Below the pieces are notes generated by a model that had not been told where the DNA came from, did no database searches, and saw only the letters and a list, made by a program, of their open reading frames with translations. From the NCBI GenBank assembly GCA_964386915.1, contig CAYLUQ010000019.1:1-30264 (forward strand): a DNA stretch of 30,264 bases, given 5' to 3'. The stretch comes from JADHMP01 sp964386915. GTDB taxonomy: Bacteria; Bacteroidota; Bacteroidia; Flavobacteriales; Flavobacteriaceae. Shown here piece by piece: positions 15,154-23,358 of the stretch. Positions within the stretch are counted from its first letter, which is position 1, and each line of letters begins with the position of its first letter. Made by a program: the position numbers and the translations under genes.

Positions 15154-17202
15154 ATGAAGCAACCCAAAAGATATACGGTTACTGCTGCCTTGCCCTACAC
15201 CAATGGTCCTTTACACATTGGCCATTTGGCCGGGGTATATGTGCCTGCAGATATATACACTCGCTATTTGAGACTCCAAGGACGAGAAGTAGCCTTTATC
15301 TGTGGTAGTGACGAACACGGCGTGGCCATTGCCATCAAAGCTAAAAAAGAGGGTAAAAGTCCACAAGAAGTGATTGACCAATATGACGCTCTCATTCGCG
15401 AGTCTTTTGAAGAATTTGGAATTGCCTTTGACAACTATTCAAGAACTTCCCGCCAGGTTCACTATGAAACGGCACAAGAAATTTTTAAGACCTTATTAGA
15501 AAAAGACGTATTCGTTAAAAAAAATTCGGAACAACTCTATGATGAAGAGGCACAGCAATTTTTGGCAGATCGTTTTGTAACTGGCACTTGTCCCATTTGT
15601 CAACATCCAGAAGCTTATGGCGACCAATGTGAATCTTGTGGCAGCGCTTTAAGTCCCACAGAATTAAAAAATCCTATTTCTACCTTAAGTGGAAGCGCCC
15701 CAAAACTGCGCAAAACTACCCATTGGTATTTGCCCTTAGACCGTTATGAAACTTTTATTCGGGAATGGATTTTGGAGGGCCATCAAAAAGATTGGAAACC
15801 CAATGTCTATGGACAAGTTAAATCATGGGTTGACAATGGCCTCGCTCCTAGAGCCGTGACAAGAGATTTGGATTGGGGAATTCCAGTGCCAGTGCCCGAT
15901 GGCAAAGGAAAAGTACTCTATGTTTGGTTTGATGCTCCCATTGGTTATATCTCTTCAACCAAAGAATGGGCTGCCCGAGAAGGCAAAGACTGGAAACCAT
16001 TTTGGCAAGATCCAGACACCCAGTTAGTCCATTTTATAGGCAAAGACAATATTGTTTTTCACTGCATCATTTTTCCCGTGGTGCTCAAGGCGCACGGTAC
16101 TTATATTTTACCCCAAAATGTTCCTGCCAATGAATTTCTCAATTTAGAAGGACAAAAAATTTCTACCTCTAAAAACTGGGCGGTTTGGTTACATGAATAT
16201 TTAAATGATTTTCCCGGCAAACAAGATGTTCTTCGCTATGTTTTAGCTGCCAATGCTCCAGAAACAAAAGACAATGATTTTACTTGGAGTGAATTTCAGG
16301 CTAAAAACAATAATGAATTAGTAGCCATCTACGGCAACTTTATCAACCGGGTTCTGGTACTCACTCAGAAATATTATAACGGAAAAGTGCCAAAACCTCA
16401 AAACCTCAATGGAGAAGAAGAGGCAACTTTAGCCCAACTGGCAAACTTTCCTGATAAAATAGGCCAGGCCATAGAACACTACAAATTTAGAGAGGCTTGT
16501 CAAGAGATGATGCAATTGGCACGCCTAGGCAACAAGTTTTTAGCCGATGCCGAACCTTGGAAATTGATTAAAGAAAATCCCGAACGCGTTGAAAACATTA
16601 TGTATGTTGCTCTTCAAATTGCTACAGCTTTGGCCGTATTGAGTGAACCCATTTTACCTTTCACAGCCAAAAAACTTCAAGGCCTTTTACAGATTGAAGG
16701 TCATTTTAGTTGGGCAAGTATCACTCAAAAAAAACAGCTCCCTGCCGGCCATCAATTGCGCCAGCCCACCCTTCTATTTGAAAAAATTGAAAAGGAAGCC
16801 ATTGATGCACAACTTGAAAAATTAACCGCTTCATCCACTAAAATAACGCAAAAAATGCCGTCAGAACCGCCAAAAGAATTAATCACTTTTGATCAATTTA
16901 CCGCCCTTGATTTACAAATTGTGACCATCAAAGCGGCAATAAAAGTGCCTAAAACAGATAAGTTACTTCAAATTACGATAGATGTGGGCGGAAAAGAAAC
17001 TACAGTAGTTTCTGGCATTGCTGCTTCTTATGAGCCTGATGAAATTATTGGAAAACAAGTCTTGTATCTGGCCAACCTAGCGCCCCGAAAAATTCGTGGT
17101 GTAGAAAGCCAAGGTATGTTGCTTTTGGGTGAAGCGTCCGATGGAAAACTCGTTTTTGTAAGTCCTGTATCACCACTTGCTCCGGGAACTAAAGTTTCTT
17201 AG
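15154..17202 (+). CDS. metG: Methionyl-tRNA synthetase
   Basis: A 682-aa class I aminoacyl-tRNA synthetase charging tRNA-Met. The HIGH motif is HIGH at residues 21-24 and the KMSKS loop is K335-I-S-T-S-K. The zinc knuckle CPIC..CESCG marks the connective peptide insertion. An anticodon-binding helical domain follows. The C-terminal approximately 110 residues form a tRNA-binding OB-fold of the Arc1p/EMAP-II type (from ITFDQFTALDLQI to the end) that dimerises many bacterial MetRS. The open frame extends back to 15022, but homology begins at MKQPKRYTVTAALPYTNG, so 15154 is chosen. Its TAG is followed with no gap by the GTG of the next gene, so the two are probably cotranscribed. Confidence 0.97.
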   Translation: MKQPKRYTVTAALPYTNGPLHIGHLAGVYVPADIYTRYLRLQGREVAFICGSDEHGVAIAIKAKKEGKSPQEVIDQYDALIRESFEEFGIAFDNYSRTSRQVHYETAQEIFKTLLEKDVFVKKNSEQLYDEEAQQFLADRFVTGTCPICQHPEAYGDQCESCGSALSPTELKNPISTLSGSAPKLRKTTHWYLPLDRYETFIREWILEGHQKDWKPNVYGQVKSWVDNGLAPRAVTRDLDWGIPVPVPDGKGKVLYVWFDAPIGYISSTKEWAAREGKDWKPFWQDPDTQLVHFIGKDNIVFHCIIFPVVLKAHGTYILPQNVPANEFLNLEGQKISTSKNWAVWLHEYLNDFPGKQDVLRYVLAANAPETKDNDFTWSEFQAKNNNELVAIYGNFINRVLVLTQKYYNGKVPKPQNLNGEEEATLAQLANFPDKIGQAIEHYKFREACQEMMQLARLGNKFLADAEPWKLIKENPERVENIMYVALQIATALAVLSEPILPFTAKKLQGLLQIEGHFSWASITQKKQLPAGHQLRQPTLLFEKIEKEAIDAQLEKLTASSTKITQKMPSEPPKELITFDQFTALDLQIVTIKAAIKVPKTDKLLQITIDVGGKETTVVSGIAASYEPDEIIGKQVLYLANLAPRKIRGVESQGMLLLGEASDGKLVFVSPVSPLAPGTKVS

Positions 17203-18108
17203 GTGCTTTTACCCATTGCTTTTGATCCATGCTATGCGTTGCCCTTGCCAGAAGGACATCGTTTTCCCATGCAAAAATATGAACTCTTGCCTACCCAACT
17301 GCGTTTGGAAGGAACCGCACAGGCCGATGACTTTTTTATACCCCAAAAGGCATCTAGGGAACTTGTTCAAAGGGTGCACTACCCTGCCTATGTGGAGCAA
17401 TTAATCCATCAAAATTTAGATCGGGCAGAAATTCGAAAAATTGGTTTTCCGCTTTCAGAAGCATTAATTGAAAGGGAATTTATCATTGCCGGAGGAACAG
17501 TGCAGGGGTGTGAAATGGCTCTTGAAACAGGCATTGCGCTAAATATCGCTGGAGGCACTCACCATGCCTATGCCCACAGGGGGGAAGCTTTTTGTTTGCT
17601 CAATGATCAAGCCATTGCAGCTCAATATCTCCTCGATAGAGGCTGGGCCAAACAAATTTTAATTGTAGATTTAGATGTGCATCAAGGTAATGGAACAGCG
17701 GCCATTTTTCAAGATCAACCTCAGGTGTTTACCTTTTCTATGCACGGTGCAAAAAATTTTCCTTTTAAGAAAGAAAAAAGTGATTTAGATCTTGCCCTAG
17801 AAGACGGTACAACTACTTCAGACTATCTTGAGCTTTTAGCGAACACCCTCCCTAAATTAATTAAAAAACTTCAACCCGATTTTGTTTTTTATCTCTCCGG
17901 TGTAGATGTTTTGGCCACAGACAAATTGGGCCGATTGGCCTTGACCATAGCGGGCTGCAAAGAGAGAGATGCTTTTGTTTTTGAGGTTTGTAAACAAAAT
18001 AAGATTCCTGTGCAATGCAGCATGGGGGGTGGCTATTCAATAGACATTACCCTAATTGTGGAAGCTCATGCCAACACTTTTCGGTTGGCCAAAGAAATTT
18101 TTACTTAG
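17203..18108 (+). CDS. Histone deacetylase family protein (class IV/acetoin-utilisation type)
   Basis: A 301-aa zinc amidohydrolase of the arginase/deacetylase fold. The catalytic pair is H120-H121 in GGTHHA. Metal ligands are D158 and H160 in VDLDVHQGNGT and D235 in LSGVDVLAT, and a late GGGYS loop completes the pocket. Bacterial members remove acyl groups from small molecules such as polyamines or from protein lysines; the substrate here is unknown. The start is GTG at 17203, directly abutting the metG stop, and gives the family N-terminus with LPEGHRFPMQKYELLP. The last 8 bp overlap the opposing CBS-domain gene. Confidence 0.9.
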   Translation: MLLPIAFDPCYALPLPEGHRFPMQKYELLPTQLRLEGTAQADDFFIPQKASRELVQRVHYPAYVEQLIHQNLDRAEIRKIGFPLSEALIEREFIIAGGTVQGCEMALETGIALNIAGGTHHAYAHRGEAFCLLNDQAIAAQYLLDRGWAKQILIVDLDVHQGNGTAAIFQDQPQVFTFSMHGAKNFPFKKEKSDLDLALEDGTTTSDYLELLANTLPKLIKKLQPDFVFYLSGVDVLATDKLGRLALTIAGCKERDAFVFEVCKQNKIPVQCSMGGGYSIDITLIVEAHANTFRLAKEIFT

Positions 18109-18571
18109 TGCCCCAAGTTTGACTTTTCATATTGATGGCAGCAACCACAACGTCTTTACGGCTAATTTGGCCCACTAATCGGTTGTTTTGCATCACCGGA
18201 AAACGTCTTCTGCTGGTTTTAGAAAACAAGTCTGCCGCTTCAAAGACACTGAGTGAAGCATCAATAGTATCCACATTTTTTGTCATAAAGTGCTCTACTG
18301 ATTTATCTAAAATTGGCATATTGAAATAACGACTATCCGAAATTTCTTTCATACAATCGGCTTCTGAAATCACACCAATTAGATGCCCTTTGTCATCCAC
18401 CACCGGTCCACCCGAAATTCGATTTTTGATAAACTGACTCATCACTTCATGAATGGATTGTTCAGGCTTAAAGACAACTAGGGTGTGGCACATAATATCG
18501 GCCACCAATAATTTCTTAGGGATTACTCTCTTTCTTTGTACCCGTGCTCCTTGAAAACTTTTTATAGGCAT
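18101..18571 (-). CDS. CBS-domain pair protein
   Basis: A 156-aa protein made of two consecutive CBS motifs (about residues 24-85 and 92-150) after a short basic N-terminus MPIKSFQGARVQRKRV. The cores GVISEADCMKEIS and GQISRKDVVVAA contain the S/T-x-x-D motif that contacts the ribose of bound nucleotides. Such stand-alone CBS pairs usually bind AMP, ATP or S-adenosylmethionine and act as sensors; the partner is unknown. The protein is widespread in Flavobacteriia. The start is ATG at 18571. It shares a short divergent intergenic region with the epimerase-like gene and overlaps the deacetylase gene tail to tail by 8 bp. Confidence 0.88.
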   Translation of the reverse strand: MPIKSFQGARVQRKRVIPKKLLVADIMCHTLVVFKPEQSIHEVMSQFIKNRISGGPVVDDKGHLIGVISEADCMKEISDSRYFNMPILDKSVEHFMTKNVDTIDASLSVFEAADLFSKTSRRRFPVMQNNRLVGQISRKDVVVAAINMKSQTWGTK

Positions 18572-18588
18572 AATCGTAAATTTTAAGC

Positions 18589-18618
18589 TTTGGAATTTTC
18601 AATTTACAATTATTTTTG
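18589..18618 (+). promoter_or_regulatory. Bacteroidota-type promoter of the epimerase-like gene
   Basis: TTTG (18589-18592) and TATTTTTG (18611-18618) are separated by 18 nt, a full match to the Bacteroidota consensus in both elements and spacing. Transcription is expected near 18624, upstream of the candidate start codons at 18646-18675. Confidence 0.7.
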
Positions 18619-18645
18619 TATTTACTTTGAGGAATTAATAAAAAA

Positions 18646-19479
18646 GTGTTGCTTTTTTTTAATAATAACGAATTGAATACTACATCAAAAACGATTGGCA
18701 TTTTAGGATTTGGATGGTTGGGCAGTGCGCTTGCAGAGGCTCTTCTTCAAAAAAAATATACGGTTCATGCCAGCAAAACAAATTGGGAAGACACTTCTGA
18801 GGCATCTCCCTCAGGCCTAAAGAAATTTCAGTTGGTGGTAGGAGACAAAAAAATGAAAGGTGATCTCTCCTTTTTTGAAAACACGAGCCAATTGCTAATT
18901 CTGCTGCCTCCCAGCCAGAGAAAAACAGGCTTTGATCTTTTGGCTGTATTGAAAACCCTTTATGCCTATTTGCCTAATACGGCAGTAGAACGAATTCTTT
19001 TTACAAGCTCCACCTCCATTTATGGTGCTCAAACAGGAACTTTAGACGAACGTACGCCCGCATATCCTAACACCCAAAACGGTACTACTTTGACGCAATG
19101 TGAAACCTTTATTCAAGAGCAAGACTTGCCTTATGTCGTGCTTCGCTTGGGAGGGCTAATTGGTCCCAACCGACATCCGATTAAGCAACTTCAACACAAG
19201 TCAATTTCTAATCCGGAGGGCTTTATCAATTTTATTCACCAAACAGATGCTGTCAATATTCTAATCAAAATTCTTGAAAATGAATCACTTGAGGGGATTT
19301 TTAATGGCGTATGCCCCTCTCATCCAAAACGAAGGGATTATTATGAGGCTATGGCTAAAAAAAGAGGACTCCCTCCTTTGCGTTTTACAAATGAGCCCCC
19401 GCTAGAACGAATCATTGATTCCAAAAAAATAACCGACGCTATTGGCTACACTTTTGAAGTGAATAATTTGTTAATATAA
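18646..19479 (+). CDS. NAD(P)-dependent epimerase/dehydratase-like protein (extended SDR)
   Basis: A 277-aa Rossmann-fold protein. The dinucleotide-binding motif GILGFGWLGSALAEAL follows about 17 residues of poorly conserved N-terminus. ILFTSSTSIYG contains the serine region and a tyrosine in the extended-SDR position, although a clear Y-x-x-x-K is not obvious. The C-terminal part (LEGIFNGVCPSHPKRRDYYE) resembles substrate-binding segments of YeeZ-like SDR proteins. The substrate is unknown. The start is uncertain: GTG 18646, TTG 18649 and TTG 18673 are all in frame and no ATG is available. TTG 18673 would begin nine residues later, closer to the Rossmann motif. Confidence 0.82.
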   Translation: MLLFFNNNELNTTSKTIGILGFGWLGSALAEALLQKKYTVHASKTNWEDTSEASPSGLKKFQLVVGDKKMKGDLSFFENTSQLLILLPPSQRKTGFDLLAVLKTLYAYLPNTAVERILFTSSTSIYGAQTGTLDERTPAYPNTQNGTTLTQCETFIQEQDLPYVVLRLGGLIGPNRHPIKQLQHKSISNPEGFINFIHQTDAVNILIKILENESLEGIFNGVCPSHPKRRDYYEAMAKKRGLPPLRFTNEPPLERIIDSKKITDAIGYTFEVNNLLI

Positions 19480-19501
19480 ACTGTTTAGTGTGGTATTTTT
19501 C
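19467..19501 (+). promoter_or_regulatory. Probable promoter of the small helical protein gene
   Basis: TTTG (19467-19470) and TATTTTTC (19494-19501) lie 23 nt apart. Seven of eight -7 bases match, with C replacing the last G. The -33 element overlaps the end of the preceding epimerase-like gene. Transcription would begin near 19507, about 33 nt before the GTG start. Confidence 0.45.
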
Positions 19502-19539
19502 AGCCTATACATTTCTTAATTTTAAGAAAAACAAAGGCT

Positions 19540-19980
19540 GTGTCTTTAAAGAGTACCTATATTGCTTTATTGGAACAAGTATTAGTTCACTTAAAAAATG
19601 CCAAACTGGCCTATTTAAGAGCGGCGGATATTGCTAACCAAACAGAAGACAAAAGATATTATAATCAACAAGCCTTATTGCGCAATCGGTTTTTTCAAAC
19701 GATTTTAAGTCAACTACAACGCGAGAACATCACCTTAGACGATTTGGTTATTCGCAATTTTAATTTTGATCAACTCTTAATTTCTTCCCTTCACAAACTC
19801 AAAGCTAGTGCCATTGAAAAATGTTTAGAGGCCGACACCCACCTCCAAGAACTCTATGAAAAAATAGTTGCCCTACCGGTGGAGCAAGACCCCTTTGTAG
19901 GACAACTAGATACAATTCAAGACGCTATTGACCATAGTCAATCTCTTTTACCTACCTATCAATTAACCCAAAAAAATTAG
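19540..19980 (+). CDS. Small four-helix-type protein, DUF2383-like
   Basis: A 146-aa hydrophilic protein predicted to be almost entirely alpha-helical, without signal peptide or membrane span. Two similar halves can be seen: YIALLEQVLVHLKNAKLAYL with the following helix, and LLISSLHKLKASAIEKCLEA with the following helix. This pattern resembles the ferritin-like DUF2383/PA2169 family, but the match is by pattern only and may be wrong. The start codon is GTG at 19540 (MSLKSTY); no ATG is available nearby. It ends in a 4-bp overlap with the lipoprotein gene on the other strand. Function is unknown. Confidence 0.65.
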   Translation: MSLKSTYIALLEQVLVHLKNAKLAYLRAADIANQTEDKRYYNQQALLRNRFFQTILSQLQRENITLDDLVIRNFNFDQLLISSLHKLKASAIEKCLEADTHLQELYEKIVALPVEQDPFVGQLDTIQDAIDHSQSLLPTYQLTQKN

Positions 19981-20489
19981 GAAGACTGTTTTTCTTTTGC
20001 AGGAGCCTCTGGCATGGCTTCAGTTTCTTCACGCACACTAATAATTCGATTTAGAAAGGAATTGTAATGTTCAAATAATTGACCTAATGCAGGTTGAAGG
20101 GAATCTTCTTTGTAATGTCTCGTAAAATATAAACACTTAGCAGCCTGCATTTGAAGCACTTTCAGTCGGCTTCTAATAGGCGGAATATTAAACGGATCGG
20201 GAAAAGGGTTCTGTCCCATTTTTTGGGTATGCCCTCTTAAATTGATTAAGTAAACACTAATGCTCTCGATGTTTAGTGTGGCTAAATTTTCAACTCCTTT
20301 TTGTAAATCTGCCAAATCTTGCCAGCTGTCTATATCTAAATTCTCAAGAAAATTGGCTGGGAGTTGTTGCAGGGGCGCATAGGTTGTTGAACTAAGGGTT
20401 AGGGTATCAGAAGTCCTAGCCGCAACCGCTGGTTGGGGGTTTTCTTGACAAGCCAAAAGCAGCAAAAAGATTCCTAGATATTTATACAT
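19977..20489 (-). CDS. Small lipoprotein at the end of the carotenoid operon
   Basis: A 170-aa predicted lipoprotein. The short signal sequence MYKYLGIFLLLLAC has a lipobox LLAC with the acylated cysteine at residue 14. The mature part is mostly helical and polar, with a proline-rich segment (NPFPDPFNIPPIRSR) and a tail rich in E, A and P. I do not recognise a family. It lies 6 bp after the cruF-like gene on the same strand and so is very probably cotranscribed with the carotenoid genes. A link to pigment placement in membranes is possible but has no direct support. The ATG at 20489 is the natural start. Confidence 0.75.
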   Translation of the reverse strand: MYKYLGIFLLLLACQENPQPAVAARTSDTLTLSSTTYAPLQQLPANFLENLDIDSWQDLADLQKGVENLATLNIESISVYLINLRGHTQKMGQNPFPDPFNIPPIRSRLKVLQMQAAKCLYFTRHYKEDSLQPALGQLFEHYNSFLNRIISVREETEAMPEAPAKEKQSS

Positions 20490-20495
20490 AGCAAA

Positions 20496-21173
20496 CTATT
20501 TTAAAAAAGAGGCTTCTTGAAGGGTATAGATTCGAATCATTAACAAAATAAAGAAAATGGATTGCAACAAATAGAGATGAAAGGCAAATTTAGGTTCTGT
20601 TTTTAGGTTGGATTTGGCATATAAAAGTTGCAAAGGAAAGGCTACTAACGCCCACCCCAAATAGTTGTGTAGCCCGGCAATGCCTTCTTCAAACACCCAA
20701 AAATCTAGAGCTGGTGCCACTGGTTCTATGAGAAGATCTAAAAAAAGCATTAAAAAAGTTCCCAAGAGCGCTCTTTGCCAAACATTGTTTGAGAACGTGG
20801 CAGCAATAGTGGCACAAATGCTCACCAAAAGGCACCAATTGACTCCAATGAGGACGGGCACTTCAAGCCATTGAATTCCAAGGGTGGCACCATAGCGATA
20901 GGAGCCAAATAAAAACCCATATTGAACCCCAACAATTTCTGCTACTAAACCAACCCCATAACAAACAAAAAGCACCAATATTGCTTTCAAGTGCAGCTGC
21001 GTATTGAGCAATAGTAGCCCAAAGCAAAGCAACAAATTGAGTGGGGTGGCTTTTACAAACCAGTCTGCATTTCCATAGATAATTCCCAAAGCACCCGAAA
21101 CATGAAAAAGCCAAATGAGGGCCAACGAAAGGTTTATTTTAGAAAGTATAGGTTGCTTTTCTAGGCTCATCAT
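20496..21173 (-). CDS. cruF: Carotenoid 1,2-hydratase, CruF-like membrane protein
   Basis: A 225-aa integral membrane protein with about six to seven hydrophobic helices, of the DUF422/CruF family. Members add water across the C-1',2' double bond of the acyclic end of gamma-carotene-type carotenoids. Conserved features include EIVGVQYGFLFGSYRYG and FLDLLIEPVAPALDFWVFEE, with acidic residues inside membrane helices. The open frame runs back to 21251, but the ATG at 21173 overlaps the crtD stop codon as ATGA, which matches the other junctions of this operon, so it is taken as the start. Family assignment is by sequence pattern and strong neighbourhood support. Confidence 0.85.
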   Translation of the reverse strand: MMSLEKQPILSKINLSLALIWLFHVSGALGIIYGNADWFVKATPLNLLLCFGLLLLNTQLHLKAILVLFVCYGVGLVAEIVGVQYGFLFGSYRYGATLGIQWLEVPVLIGVNWCLLVSICATIAATFSNNVWQRALLGTFLMLFLDLLIEPVAPALDFWVFEEGIAGLHNYLGWALVAFPLQLLYAKSNLKTEPKFAFHLYLLQSIFFILLMIRIYTLQEASFLK

Positions 21174-22633
21174 TTTGATAATTCGTCTACAATTTTGGCT
21201 GAAAGTAGGCATAAAGGAATGCCCCCTCCTGGATGCACACTGCCGCCACAAAAATAGAGGTTTTTAATTTGTTGACTAAAGTTGGGATGTCTCAAAAAGG
21301 CTGCCATAGCCTTGTTGCTAGAAGAACCATAAAGGGCTCCTTTATAAGATTGTGTCTTTTTCTCTATTAGCGGTGGGGTTAAGATTTCTTCACATGCTAT
21401 GAGAGGCTCGAGTTCAGTTTTTAAGCGTTTGGATAATTTGGTTAGAACCTGTGTTCTAAGACGCTGCACGAGAGCTTCCCAATCTTGTCCATAATCGGCA
21501 GGAGTATTGATCATAACAAACCAATTTTCACAACCTTTTGGAGCGTCTTGAGGCACGTCTTTTGAAGTTATATTGACATAAACCGTACAATCTTCTGCTA
21601 TCTTTTTGTCTTTAAAAATGGCTTCAAATTCTGCTTGATAGTCTTTGGCAAAGAAGATGTTGTGCAAGTCCAATTGTGGGAATTCTTTAGTAATGCCCCA
21701 ATAGAAAATGACAGCAGCACTAGAGCGCTCTTGTTTCATAATTTTTTGAGGTGCGGGGTGTTGAGGCAAGAGTTTTGCATAGGTTGGAACCACATCCATA
21801 TTGGAAACCACCTGATCAGCCGGATAGAACTTTTCACCAGCTTTTACGCCTTCCACCTGATTATTTTTGGTTAGGATTTCATCTGCCCTAGTATCAAAGT
21901 GAAATTGCACACCAAGGCGTTTGGCAAGAGCAAAAAGGGATAGCGTAATTTGGTGCATACCTCCTTCGGGAATATAGGTCCCATAATGTTGCTCCAAATG
22001 CTGAATGAGCGTCATCATGCCAGAAGTTTCATAGGGACTCGACCCGTTATAAGTGGCATAGCGATCAAACAATTGCACTAATTTTGGATTTTTGAAATGA
22101 CTTCTATTCGCCTGGTGCAAAGTAGTGTGGAGTTGATAGGTATTGAGGTGAACTATGGCTTTAAGAGTGTCTAAAGACAAAAAGGTTTTGAGTTTGTGCA
22201 GCGATTGCTCCAAAAAAAGACTACGCGTGAGCTTAAATTTCTTTTCAGCTCGTTTAAAATAAGAAAGGATTTTTTGGGGGTTTACTCCAAAAGTTTGAGC
22301 CGCTTTAGCCGCAAATTCATCTCGGTTTGAAGGTGCAAAAAATTGGGTGTCATCTTCCCAAAAATAGTGGCAAGCCACGGTTTTTCTTTTGTACTTAAAA
22401 TGAACGTTGGGATCTTCTTTAGCCAGTTCAAATAACGCCAACACCCATTGAGGCATTGTGAACAAGGAGGGCCCTGCATCAAAACGATAGCCGTTCAATT
22501 CAAAAGCAGTGAGTTTTCCCCCAGGGTAGGCATTGGCTTCTAAAACGGTAACGTCAACCCCTCGAGCTGCTAGGCGAATGCTGCAGGCCAAACCAGCCAC
22601 TCCAGAACCAATAATAACCGCTCTTTTTTTCAT
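21170..22633 (-). CDS. crtD: 1-hydroxycarotenoid 3,4-desaturase (CrtD type)
   Basis: A 487-aa FAD-dependent oxidoreductase of the CrtI/CrtD family. The dinucleotide motif IGSGVAGL (residues 8-15) starts the protein. PGGKLTAFELNGYRFDAGPS follows, and the C-terminal FCGGSVHPGGGIPLCLLSAK is the conserved FAD-binding/active-site end of carotenoid desaturases. It resembles flavobacterial CrtD, which introduces a double bond at C-3',4' after hydration of the end group by CruF, rather than phytoene desaturase. The neighbourhood agrees. ATGA overlaps join it to the CrtA-like gene upstream and to cruF downstream. A second, clearly different CrtI lies at 24597-26054. Confidence 0.9.
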   Translation of the reverse strand: MKKRAVIIGSGVAGLACSIRLAARGVDVTVLEANAYPGGKLTAFELNGYRFDAGPSLFTMPQWVLALFELAKEDPNVHFKYKRKTVACHYFWEDDTQFFAPSNRDEFAAKAAQTFGVNPQKILSYFKRAEKKFKLTRSLFLEQSLHKLKTFLSLDTLKAIVHLNTYQLHTTLHQANRSHFKNPKLVQLFDRYATYNGSSPYETSGMMTLIQHLEQHYGTYIPEGGMHQITLSLFALAKRLGVQFHFDTRADEILTKNNQVEGVKAGEKFYPADQVVSNMDVVPTYAKLLPQHPAPQKIMKQERSSAAVIFYWGITKEFPQLDLHNIFFAKDYQAEFEAIFKDKKIAEDCTVYVNITSKDVPQDAPKGCENWFVMINTPADYGQDWEALVQRLRTQVLTKLSKRLKTELEPLIACEEILTPPLIEKKTQSYKGALYGSSSNKAMAAFLRHPNFSQQIKNLYFCGGSVHPGGGIPLCLLSAKIVDELSK

Positions 22634-23313
22634 CCTTCTGCATTAAAATGTTGGTCAAATAATAATTCAAAACGTACAAAAAGATCTTCTTTATACCATT
22701 TTTGTTGTCTTGTTTGGGTCACTATTTGGGCATGTTCTTGGGTTGCATAGGCAAATTCATGAACAGCCGCCGCATTTTCCCAAATGCTTAAGGTGGCTTG
22801 TTGAATAAAAGGCCATTCGCCTATACCCTTATAAAACCGCACCCCTTTAGCTTTTGAAATGGCTCTACTGGCATGCGGAACGGCACGCCAAAACGCAAGT
22901 AAACGACGCCAATTTAGTGTAGCTCGTGTGATGATGACTAAAGGAGAACTGTCTTTGCGAGTGCCTTTAGAAGGCGTTTTAAAAGGATTTTTTCCTGACC
23001 ATTTTCCATGGCTGTGAATCGGCTGAAGCAATAAATGTCTTGACTGAAAGGCTCTTTTTGTATAGGCTTTATAAATAGGATGCTGTTTGAGATGGGTCTC
23101 AAAATGCTCTTGGGTTTCCCAAACTCCTAGCAAAGCATAGGTTGAAAAATCGGGCCAAAGGCTAAAACCAGACCCACCTCCAGTGCCTAAGAATTTAAAA
23201 AAGTGCAAACCGGCTGTGTCTTTAAATTGAACAGGAGCCAAACCCATTTGTTTAAACGCCCAAAACCTATTTTTTTTAAAATGAAAAAAACTAACCGAAG
23301 TGATGCCTGCCAT
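22630..23313 (-). CDS. Spheroidene monooxygenase-like protein (CrtA family)
   Basis: A 227-aa protein of the CrtA family, enzymes that oxidise C-2 of acyclic carotenoid ends. Family blocks seen are FLGTGGGSGFSLWPDFSTYA, ALLGVWE and GEWPFIQQATLSIWEN. CrtA enzymes of purple bacteria insert oxygen at C-2 of spheroidene. Together with CruF and CrtD, a C-2' hydroxylation leading to myxol-type ends is the most likely role here, but this is inferred. It is the first gene of the operon CrtA-crtD-cruF-lipoprotein, and its stop overlaps the crtD start (ATGA). The ATG at 23313 is chosen; a -7-like box lies 17 nt upstream. Confidence 0.85.
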   Translation of the reverse strand: MAGITSVSFFHFKKNRFWAFKQMGLAPVQFKDTAGLHFFKFLGTGGGSGFSLWPDFSTYALLGVWETQEHFETHLKQHPIYKAYTKRAFQSRHLLLQPIHSHGKWSGKNPFKTPSKGTRKDSSPLVIITRATLNWRRLLAFWRAVPHASRAISKAKGVRFYKGIGEWPFIQQATLSIWENAAAVHEFAYATQEHAQIVTQTRQQKWYKEDLFVRFELLFDQHFNAEG

Positions 23314-23330
23314 CTTTTGTGAATCTAGGA

Positions 23331-23338
23331 GAAAGATA
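23331..23338 (-). promoter_or_regulatory. Possible -7 element of the CrtA-crtD-cruF operon
   Basis: Minus-strand TATCTTTC matches seven of eight positions of TAnnTTTG and lies 17 nt before the ATG at 23313. The expected -33 position is occupied by a run of T without a clear TTTG. The inverted repeat at 23359-23418 begins just upstream of this promoter. Confidence 0.4.
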
Positions 23339-23358
23339 GGCGTTTTAAAAAAAAGAAA

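Noticed and set aside
21174..21251. Longer start for the CruF-like gene
   Set aside because: It would overlap crtD by about 80 bp and add a basic, non-conserved stretch; the ATGA junction at 21170-21173 fits the operon pattern.
21170..22633. Second phytoene desaturase (CrtI) duplicate
   Set aside because: The sequence pattern (PGGKLTAFELNGYRFDAGPS) and the cruF/CrtA neighbours indicate CrtD; a proper CrtI is at 24597-26054.
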